DNA from: Setaria digitata
Taxonomy: Eukaryota > Nematoda > Chromadorea > Rhabditida > Setariidae
Length of the DNA stretch: 22,373 nucleotides
Assembly (NCBI GenBank): GCA_003640385.1
Contig: RCAB01000747.1
Span: 1-22,373, forward strand
Direction of reading: 5' to 3'
Positions 1-10,100 of this stretch are shown in pieces. Position numbers and translations under genes: made by a program. The notes beneath the pieces are model-generated. The model saw only the letters and a list, made by a program, of their open reading frames with translations, had not been told where the DNA came from and made no database searches. The number at the start of each line of letters is the position of its first letter. The stretch's first letter is position 1.

Positions 1-2470
1 AAAAAAAAAAAAAAGGTATTATAACTAGTGCGGATGTTTTCTTGTACTATCACTAAAAAGTGTTGCTCACATGTCTTACTGTCGATACAAGAACTAAAAA
101 GATTAATATTATTAAAACATTACAATCGAAATTGCAGCGAACCACCAAAAAATATGTATTTTTCTTTTTCAACATTCTTTTATTTTCATTTTTTTTTTTT
201 AAACCAATTTGAAACAAATATTGCTATCATTTTCTTTGTTTTTTTTTTTTTTTTTTTTCACTACTGCCAATAATTTTTATAAAAACAATTTATTTCCTAT
301 CTCAGAAACACATGAATAATGTGAATTTGGATGAAAAATCCTTAATTTTTATTTATTTATTTTTTGGAAACAAATCTCACAAAAATTACTTATTCAGTAG
401 AAAATGAACAGTAAAATACGAAAAAGAAAACCTTTAAAAGTTGATTTGCTTTTTTATCCGTTGCTTTCTTATTGAAAAAAAATTCCCGATAAACACGCTC
501 ACAAAAATATTCTTTATCCGTATAAACAAAACTATCAGCCTTTCGTAAAATTCGTTTATACAATGATAAAATTACTAAGCGATTATTCATCAGTATTCAA
601 TGAATGCAATAAAATACGGCTAAAACTGAAAAAGCATTTAAAAAAGAAAAAAAAGAAAACTATTATTACTACTGACTATCGTTTACCAAATTTTGTGATT
701 AAGTGATTAGAGGCTAATACTAATTAATACAACGATTCAATGAATCAGTCATTCAACCAATCAATCAATCAATCAAATGATCAACCAGAAACCTTTGAAA
801 CCTCACTCATACAATTTGTGTAAAATGCTGGAATATTAACATTAAAATGATAGTTCGAACTGACTTGGCATAATCAATAAATTATATGGAACAATTGAGC
901 CTCTTTTTAGATCATACTCGAATCATCGAAACATTGTTAACGATAATTTCACTTGCGAATTACTTATTCATATGAATATTTTTCTTTTTCAATTAAACAA
1001 ATCAAATAAATCAAAAATTTAATTATGAAATATATGGACGATTTCACTTCACGACCATCAGTTTTTACCAAATATTAACGTATCATTTAATATGAACATT
1101 TATATGTATATGGGTAGTACAAAAATATCAAGTAAAGGATGTATTACAATTTATGCTATATCAAAAAATAATTTAAAAAAGAAGGAGATGAATAAAATAT
1201 GATTAAATAAGGAAAAGAATGCTGAAGTAACGAAATGCATTTAACATAAAACATTATCTATTGCAATGAAGCTAATAAATAAAAAAATTTAACTAAATAA
1301 TTGGAAGAGAGAGCAAAATAATGGCAAAAAAATCTCATGAGAATAGCGTCAAATATATCGATAGACAGAAAGGAATTAGAAATGGCCAAAAGAAAAAAGT
1401 TTACAAAGAAAATTTCCTGCAAGAAAAACCCCAAAATATTTTCTCCGACATTTCAAATGGAAGAACGCAAAATGTGGCAAATGTAGAAGAAAGAAAGGAA
1501 AAAAAAAGGATAAAGAAGCGCTGAGATTCCTTTCCAGGGAATAATTTATAAATATATCATTTTTGAAATAATAATAATAATCTAACTAAATAATTTTTTT
1601 AAAGAAAAAGAAAAAATCACCTTTTTTTTCCTAGCAAGTTTATAAAATTTATAATTCTGTAACTGAAAAGTTATACTTTTAAGATGAGAAATATTTAAAT
1701 AAATATTATATCAAATGGCGTATGATATCACTTGATCACCAAAATATCGTGCAAAAAAAAAAAAAAAAAATGAAATTTTAAGAAGATCGCTAAACCAAAG
1801 AAAATTTTCCAATTTTTTAAATACAATCAGTGTGGTGGAAAATGAGAAAAAAGTTTTCATATTACTTCAGATACTCAAATAGTGAGCTTAGCACCTAAAT
1901 CATACTTAAAAATATGAAATAAGTGAAAAGAAGCATAGGAAAACCTGAGCAAAAAAGCCTACAGACTGTTTGCTGCAGTAGAAAATGTCATAAAAATAAC
2001 TAGCTAAACGTGGTATATAATTTACCACAAGTTTTCACTTAATGAAAGGGAAAATATTAATTGATTCAACTGACATGATAAAAATAAAGTTTTCCTTTTT
2101 TCCTGCCCGATTAATAAAAAATCACTTTCGAGGAAAAAGGTCAGCAATAAAATGAAAAAGGATAACATTTTATCCATCCAGATGGAATTTAAATCATATA
2201 AGTTTTTACAGTAAATCCATATAGAATGGGAAAAAGTAGATCTCTAATACATGCTTTCTATACAATTAAATTTTGAAAAAAAAAAAAAGAAAAAAGAAAA
2301 GGAAAAGAAAAGGAAAAGCGGAATACAAGTCACAGCAAAAAGCAACAATGAAGCAGAAATTACAAGTAAAACGGTTAAGGCATGGGAAATCATTCAGAGC
2401 CGGACCGGAATCAATTCCTTTGTTACAAAAGAAAAAAGAAAAAGGAAAACACACGGTAAATCGTATTCAG
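1..2470. other. Gene-free A/T-rich flank
   Basis: No convincing coding exon is visible on either strand. The stretch is dominated by A runs, for example at 1751-1769 and 2274-2288, and T runs at 188-200 and 239-258. A small CAAT-type tetranucleotide run sits near 757-775. Short open frames here translate to Lys-rich or Phe-rich strings, as expected from homopolymer-rich DNA. The part just below 2471 is the 3' flank, probably 3' UTR, of the minus-strand phosphatase gene. I found no canonical AATAAA on that strand close to its stop. Confidence 0.7.
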
Positions 2471-4277
2471 TTACAACGGAGAAAGAACTGTGCTTGTTTT
2501 CAGTCTTATATAATATGCCGAACGGATGAATGCAAACAAAGCAACAGCAATGACAATTAACCAAATCAAGTAGATGAAAGGTGCAGATTTTGCTGAATTC
2601 CATGTTCCTATCTGTAAAAAAATTATCACAAATAAAGGAGATGGAGAAGATGGAGAAAGATTCGAAATAATAGATTTTCATATTTTCATTTTATCCCAGA
2701 TAAATCTTACAGAAAAATGCTACATTTATTATTTCAGGTCATATACTAATAAACAAATGAGAAAGCTGTAAATTTAAATAATTTATGTGTTAATTCGGGA
2801 AGAAAGACTTAAAACAGCACATCAAAAAATAGGCACCATTCAACGAATGAACTTCATTTTAAGATTTCTGCAAAAATAAGACCTAACGAGAAGGAATTTA
2901 GTGCAACAATAAACTTACCATTAATCCAATCGCAACCAACAAGAATATCAGCGAACAAATGATGAATATTATGGCTCTATTACGAGCATAGTCACGACCC
3001 ACCGATGAACTATAATATTCCTCATATAATAACTCCTGTTAACCTGGTTCAAGTTTATTTATTAAAAGAGAAGGTTGTCATTTACAATTCCTCTCTTACC
3101 ACAGATGCAAGTAAAAACTTGTTAAAAAATGCTTAAAGAAATTATTAAATCGATAAATCAATTTAGTTTTTGACTTTTTTTTTGACAAATATCACTTATT
3201 ATTAACTAAATGTTTGATTAAATTGAACGATAACAACAAATTATTGTCCGCCAAGACTGCAATTTTGTTTAGTAAATAAATGAGCTAACATTTTTTGACA
3301 ATGTGGACATTTCGCAGCTGTAACATTAAGTGTATTGAACATGAAAATTTCTTGACAATGAGCACATAGAACTCGGCATGTTCCAGTTGGAGCTCTTCAA
3401 AATGCATAAGTTTATCAAGAAATTTAAACTAACAAACTTAGCGCAAACAATTTTTTCATAACTTTAATGCAAATGTAAAAAAAAGACACCTCCAGTTATT
3501 TTTATTTTTAAAGTATTGAAAAAAAAAAACTGTGTGAAAAAAAAAAAAATTTAACTGAAGACTTGCTTAATTTGGAAATATAAAAGCAAAAAAAAGCATA
3601 CCTAACGGCAGTACCAACCGGTGCGCTACCACCTAACGTAATGACACGCCTGCAATTGACACGAGGGCAAGCGATACGATTTGAAGATGCTTTACAGAGC
3701 AAAAGGCAGTTACACGGACATCGTACATATTTTTTACCAGATGGTGCAGCACGAATTGGTGTTGCTTCATTACAATGATTACATTTCACAACATGTTGTC
3801 TTGTCTGAAAGCAAAAAAAAAAAAACGAAAAATATTTCATAGAAATGTAAATTATCATTAAATCAAATGAAAATAATTATTATACCTTTCCTTGATTTCC
3901 AAATATCAATATATAATTTAAGAAGCAATACAATAAAAATCCTTACTGAATTTGTTTTAAAAATCTTGAACGAAAGCAAACTGCTTGACCTTGCCTTCGA
4001 TAACAATAGTAGCTGAGCATACACGACATGTAACCGTTGGACCAGCAACATGTCTTAATTGTTCAGATGGTTCACCATAAGTATGAGAAGTAGTAATTTG
4101 TTGCTCCTGTGGTACCGTATGATGTTCCTCTTCACGTCTAATATATTCTTCCGGTGTACCGATAGCAGTTCCGGTATCCTGATTCTCAGTACCTTCATAA
4201 TTCGGAGTGACCGCTGATTGTTCGCTACTTAACAGTGGCGCATATTCATTATTATCATGCTCATCTACATCGCCCAT
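2471..4277 (-). CDS. PIP4P: PIP4P/TMEM55-family phosphatidylinositol-4,5-bisphosphate 4-phosphatase, 5 exons, complete
   Basis: Coding exons, 5' to 3' on the minus strand: 4277-3990, 3804-3602, 3394-3290, 3009-2919 and 2611-2471 (828 bp, 275 aa plus TAA). All junctions are GT-AG and in phase. Family role: removes the 4-phosphate of PI(4,5)P2 on late endosome/lysosome membranes. Residues 1-80 are a polar cytosolic tail with an acidic dileucine signal EYAPLL (11-16). Cys pairs C84/C87, C104/C107 and later CxxC pairs suggest zinc binding. The block [14 protein letters not shown] is nearly identical to the animal family. The CX5R active-site motif is intact as CKASSNR, C133 to R139. Two membrane segments lie near 211-231 and 240-260, as in the family. 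Length matches human members (about 257-277 aa). The exon 3 and exon 4 junctions are chosen because they restore CPHCQK-I-SSVGRDY, matching the family. Exon 3 uses a GTTAGC donor. Identity is from remembered family sequence. Confidence 0.93.
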
Positions 4278-4325
4278 TATACTTTTCCTTTCTTTTTTCT
4301 TTCTGCAACTTCCGAACTTCCGTTA

Positions 4326-4351
4326 CTGAAAAGAAAAAGAAAAAGAAAAAA
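4326..4351 (-). promoter_or_regulatory. Strong splice acceptor 48 nt upstream of the phosphatase ATG, probable trans-splice site
   Basis: On the minus strand a pyrimidine tract of repeated TTTTTC ends in TTTTCAG, with AG at 4327-4326. It is followed by 48 nt of leader and then the ATG at 4277. No in-frame coding sequence is visible upstream. In nematodes such a site just before the start codon usually accepts a spliced leader. It could instead be the acceptor of an intron in the 5' UTR; the sequence cannot separate the two. Confidence 0.55.
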
Positions 4352-5181
4352 CTCACTCATTCCTTGTTTTTTATAGTTATAGTAGTTTATCAACAATTCA
4401 AATATCCCCCTTGGAAAAATTCTCGATGTCTTAACTTAAATAGTGTCAAATTGAGCAAACAAAATAGAAACGGTGCAGTTTTCATAAATTTTGTTAAGTT
4501 AAACATAAATAACTAAAACTTCGCACACTTTTTTTATGACAACAAAATCTAACATTATAAATCATTCATCATTTCCCAAATTTTCATCAAATTCCTTTTG
4601 CACGAATATGACTCATTCCACTTTTAAAAACTTTCCTGAGAAATTTTTGTTACAAAAAATGAAATCAACAAAATGATTAGCGCAGACCAAATTACTAATC
4701 TTAACAGCTTGTAAATGGCTGTTATCAAAAAAAAAAAAAAAAAAAAAGAAAAAGAAAAAGAAAAAAGAAATTGAGGAATGAGGAGTAATTAAGAAATTTT
4801 CAATGTGCAAGTAAAGTTTCGTCTGTAGCAGCAACTAGTATGAATGAAACAAAGAGGTTCGGATAATTGTATCGGTTGAACAATTTATTATTCCAAACTA
4901 CCGGCAAAAGCAATTATAATATTTGATTGCTATTGTTTGGAAAGTTTTGTACAAATAATCGAACAGTGAATGAACAAGAAAAAAGAATGTGTCAAATACA
5001 ACCTTCACAAAGTAAACAATGAAAAGCTAAGAGTTTCACTACATATTATGAAAACAAAGAAAAAAATTTACGATATCATAAATGTACCATCAATTATCGA
5101 ACTAGAAGGATCGAATCATCAGAGCAATTACTGATTAAGTTCACTCGAGGCAGTTATATCTAATGATAATTTTCTAGCCCG

Positions 5182-5195
5182 TTTATTCATTTATT
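5182..5195 (-). promoter_or_regulatory. Candidate double polyadenylation signal
   Basis: Two AATAAA hexamers lie on the minus strand, at 5195-5190 and 5187-5182, about 640 nt beyond the stop codon of the HIP1R-like gene. They are the first canonical minus-strand hexamers I found downstream of that stop. In DNA this AT-rich such hexamers arise by chance, so the call is weak. Confidence 0.3.
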
Positions 5196-5831
5196 TTTAG
5201 CTACCTTCAGTCAAGGCATACTAATGTACATATTAAAAAGTATGCTGAAAATATTAAATGAACAAGACAAATAAGATGTCGATAAATGAAACGTCAGTGA
5301 CTATTAAAAAAATATCACAACGAAGCGTAAATAATTCGTCATTTCAATTATTGAAGATTATGAATGATTAAGTTTGGAAATCAAGATTTGTATAACTCAA
5401 ACATGATAGGTCATGAAGATTGTAGTCAGCAGAGAGCTTCACATGAAAAACAAAATTTCCACTTCAGATCAAATTAGAATCATAAGTATAATGTACAATA
5501 AAGCATGTTAATTGGTACGACAATTTAGAATTTTTCTGCATTGTAGTGAAAGTGATCTTCTAACAAAACCAACGCATAGAGCTTTATATGGCGAATAAGA
5601 GAACGAAAATGCCATGAAAATTCTTTATAATTTGGGAAAATAATCGCAAAGAATGGTAATTTGTTTATCAAAACAAAACAACCAAATATATCAATTTAAT
5701 TAAGGTACGTCAGAAATGATAACGTTCATTTCTGTAAGAAGACAACCGAAACAAAACTTTAGATTTTAGACAATGAATTACAAACTTTTTAGTCTCCCAT
5801 ATTAGTCTCTAGTAAGATCGCTCTCCTCACC

Positions 5832-7179
5832 TTATTTATCAACAGAACCATTATCACTTTCAACAATTTGGGCAAGTTGATAATGCTGCTTTCTGAGTTG
5901 AGCAAGATGTGCCCGCTCACGCACCAATTTATCTTCCAACTCCAAAATACGCACCTGGCTTTCCATTTCTTCCTTTTTCGTATCATGTAAAGTATAATGA
6001 CTAAAGTCAAGATCCTCTGAAAAAACGTTAGTTTTCGATTTCAATTTCCTTATATATCAGGTTAAAATCATTATGATAAAATGTTGTATAGTGATAGATT
6101 CCTGCTATCCTGATATTCAGAAAAATGTTTTGCTTTGTACGAAATTTCAAAAAGTTTTACTTTGATAAGAAATAATGAAAACAACAGTTTTGCTAGAATA
6201 AACAGTGAACTAACTTTGTTCATTCAAGGTAATCTGGGCACTTTTCACTGTAGCAACAATATTTGCAGTACAAGCATTCACAGAAGAAGATGCCGTAGAA
6301 AGTTCTTTTAATCGCTGTGATTCTCGATCCGCCTTTACACGAGAAGATACAAACAACTGCGCGGTACTTGCTGCAATCTGCTGTGATGCAACAATCAAAT
6401 ATTCCAATTTGCCTTGACAGGAAATTACATCATCTGCCTTTTGACTGCAAATAGAGCAATAATAACACTATTCCACCACAAAAATTGGCAAGATGGAAAA
6501 CAATTAAAGTATTAGTAGGTAGGAATAAAATAGCATAGTATTTCTATGTTAGCGAAATGAAAGAGAAACTCACAGAGTCAAGAATAAATCCTACTGAAAG
6601 ACTATGCAACAAACGATAACCTACACAAGCACTGAAGCTGCAACTCCGACAGCTCTCGCTGCAGAAAGTAAACCCTCAGTCCACTGATGATTTCGTTTAT
6701 AAAATTCATTTGGATTTGCTGTATCATGACCAGCCATAACAATTTCTTCTTGCAATGCGCGACTTTTTGCCACTAATGTTACAACTGCAGCCATCAGCTG
6801 ATTACAGGAATCCAAGATTCCTTCGTTAACTTTTAAGCTAGAACATGGAATTTGCATTCAATCATCATATAACCAGCGTTTTCGAAAAAGATAGCAAAGT
6901 TAATTTTTGAGCTCGCACTCAATTAAAGTATGCAGTAAATCTAAACTGTCACTTTATAGAAAAATATAATCTTTCTATATTATAAATCGCTAACCGTATC
7001 CCCGAATCGGTAGATCGATTTTTCTTTTGTATTTCTTCGATCATTTCAACAGCTCTTTGGATCGCAGCATCCATTCGTTTCATCTCTTCTTCCAGCTCAG
7101 CACCGATCGCTTCAGCCGTTACATCACTTGAACCAGCCGGTAAACTAAGACATATCTGTTCTAGATCTTCCAAAGAATT
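5832..7179 (-). other. I/LWEQ (THATCH) actin-binding module of the HIP1R-like protein (exons 16-19)
   Basis: Residues 671-940 match the talin/Sla2/HIP1R actin-binding module. Recognisable blocks are AEAIGAELEEEMKRMDAAI (exon 16), KVNEGILDSC and QWTEGLLSAARAVG (exon 17), LEYLIVASQQIAASTAQL (exon 18), and EEMESQVRILELEDKL plus LRKQHY (exon 19). In the family the core binds F-actin and the C-terminal helix dimerises. The protein stops soon after LRKQHY, so the long basic tail of the human protein is absent. Confidence 0.92.
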
Positions 7180-10100
7180 CTACAAATAATATAGTAAAAA
7201 TTAAAACAGATGATGAAATAAACCAGTGCTCATCACAAAATCATTCTGAAAAAAAGAAAAATATTCATAATCTCACCATATTTGGCGATCTGATTAAACA
7301 ACAACGGCTATACGATAATATAACACAGCATAATTATAGCCTTAACGTTTGCATATATGCCAACCCACCTTTAATTTCATGAGAGGTTCTTTACCAGACT
7401 TCAAGTTTAAATTTTCAAGCATTGAATAAGCAGCAACTGCATCAGTTATCACCACACAGCACTGTTCCTGCACTACTGTAATGCGAATAATGTCAAGTAG
7501 TGAGCAAAAACTCAATTTAATCGGTCCGAAGAAAAGAGCTTTTGTAGATTTTGCAGAAAATGTCGTGTTTATAAATAAACAAATATCACGCTCTTCGTTT
7601 AGCTCAGTTTGTCGTTTGTAAGCATATCACTTTTTGGGAACTTTTTCAGACTGCAAATTATCTTTTAAATTACTAAATTGTGGATGGAAAGTATATTATC
7701 ATTCAATTTCAAGTAATTATCATTATTTTCCATCATGGAATAAAGAAACAAGAAAGAATATAACATACGCTGAAAATGCTGAATAGAAACAACATTAGCA
7801 GCAGAAGCGCTACTCAATAGAACATCAGCGAGATAATGACCCAAAAAAGTCAAAGTACGAAATAACTTCCCAGAATCTTCACTACCAGATTCATTAACCG
7901 CTTTTTCAGCTGTTTCGACCACAAACCGAAGAGCCGGTAAAACTAATTCTGAAATTCATACTATGCTATTGATTAAAGAACAGTAGACATAACTGAACCA
8001 ATTGTTAGAATCGTTGGAAAATTAAGAAATTCAAAACGAAATTAGAGTTCACAGGAATAAAGCAATAATATCATAAAAATAATGTCTAAAATTCAGTTTA
8101 CCGCCTCATAAAATTATAGACTGATGAAGTTGTTAAGGAAATATTGTACATACGATTCGGATAAGTAATTGATAGAGCATCCTGAAGATCTTCACGCGAT
8201 CGTTTTAAAATCTTAATGTAAACAGTGCATAGCGAAGCTGAAACAGAGAAATGAATGAAAAAAAAAAAATGAGTGAAAATGGAAATACAGTGGGAAACAG
8301 TTAATGCATAAAAAATATAAAGTAAAATTGGAAATGAAAAAGGGGAGATTATTACCAAATAAGGTCTTCAGAAGATTCTGTAGTTCAGCTTCATTTTTCT
8401 TTTGCACTTCCTCCATATCTTTTACACTTTCGCTTTTCAGCTCCACCACAGTCTGAAAAAATTCCATTACTCTAAATAACACTTTATTCTGCCTAAATTT
8501 CTTTATTTAGGAACCAAAAAGTTTCAAACTAAAAAAAAAAATTAAAAAAAAGTAGTGAAATTAAGTGGGCCTAGGTCATAGCTGCAGTAGAACTAACAGC
8601 AACATCTCGCCGAAAATTTAAATATCTTTTGACACAATTTTGAAGGGTTCTTGATAGATTAACTGTAAAAGTATTAACCTCAAGTACTTTTCAATTGATT
8701 TGACCTAATCGAATGAAATTTTGTAATCTCATCCTACTCAAAACCTAGAATAATTATTATACGAGATATTACACACAGAAAAAAAGAAAACAATGCATAA
8801 GATAAGGTCGGCTTTTCTGATTTCTTTTCATTTTTCCTAACTCATATTTCAATTCATCAATTGCTACCTACGGAAAGGAAACTTTTTATTCTAGTCCCAA
8901 ACTTTCTTGCTGTTAGCTTTTCCACATAGTTTTTATACTTCCGACGATATTCTTTACCACTACTACGGGATTACTTGTCAATTCTTTGATCGCCTAAAAA
9001 AAAGAGTTAGGTGACCGACATTTAAAAGTATTCAAATCCCACTGTTCGCTACATTGCAAAACAGAAATACAAAATAAAGAACAAAGGAAATGCTAAAGAT
9101 GGATGAAAAATTCTAACCCTCAAAATCGTACGGATCATGAAGTTTTGAGTATTCTCGTAATTTGTCTTAGTGAAATCAAAAACTTCGGGGATACTTTTTA
9201 ATCCATCACATTACCTTCTTCAGCTCCTGAACTTCATTTTCTCGTTCATTTAACCTTCTCGCCATATCATCGACACTAGTACTAACATCTTGCACTTTTT
9301 GATCTTTAACTATGCTCTCCTGTTCCAGCTCTGCTACCTTCTTTTCCAGAGTTGAAATAATTTCAATATTACTTTGTTCTTTTGTCCGACAAGACGTTAA
9401 TTCCTTTTGAATCTCAGAAAGTCTCGTCAATGCCTAAAAACAGTTAAAAAATAAATCATAGCAGATTCAATACACCACGTAATTTATCAATCAGAGCTGA
9501 ACATATATACCGTTCACACTTCTATAATAAATCCAATGGAATGTAAGCGGATAAATTCAGTTCAAAACATAAATAGTACCTCAATATGTTCTTGCCGTAA
9601 GTTAGTGTAAGCGCTCTTCATTTTTTGGTAGTTAAGCTCACTGTTCTGCGCTTTTTGCTCAGTTTCGAGGAACCGAGCTTCATCGACCGTCTGCTGTCCC
9701 CTCGTTATGGCTAACTCTCGCAACCTATTAACTTCACCCTAAAGTTTAGAAGTAAGATAATGAAAATTTTTATCAAATACAAAAAATGAGTTGAATAAAC
9801 TTAAAAAGTAGATATACACTGATGTGCACCTTCACTTCATCCAGTGATTGTTTGTAATGATCATTTTCTTGTTGCGCTTGCATCAAACGGTTTTCATACT
9901 GTTCAATACGAGCACGTGCCTTAAACAGAAATAGAACTTCAATTCAGTGAAATAACAGTTTTTTAATCTAATTTCGTTTCGCTAAATTGTATAGCACCAT
10001 TATCTCATTTCCTGCTTTTTTGAATCCCAGATAATCATTCCCTATCAGAACAACCAAAAATTCATGTAGAGAAAATGAAACTAGTCATAGAAGATTGCCC

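Larger units (their letters stand above)
4278..5831. other. Intergenic region between the phosphatase and the HIP1R-like gene
   Basis: This 1.55 kb holds the 5' leader of the minus-strand phosphatase gene at its low end and the 3' UTR of the minus-strand HIP1R-like gene at its high end. Between them is AT-rich sequence with an A/AAAG-type run at about 4728-4769. No coding exon is supported on either strand. Confidence 0.65.

Noticed and set aside
1321..1524. Lys-rich plus-strand frame of 67 codons
   Set aside because: Composition follows local A-richness, with no splice context, domain or codon bias.
2251..2560. Overlapping plus-strand Lys-rich frames
   Set aside because: They are antisense to the last exon and 3' flank of the phosphatase gene, which has clear homology.
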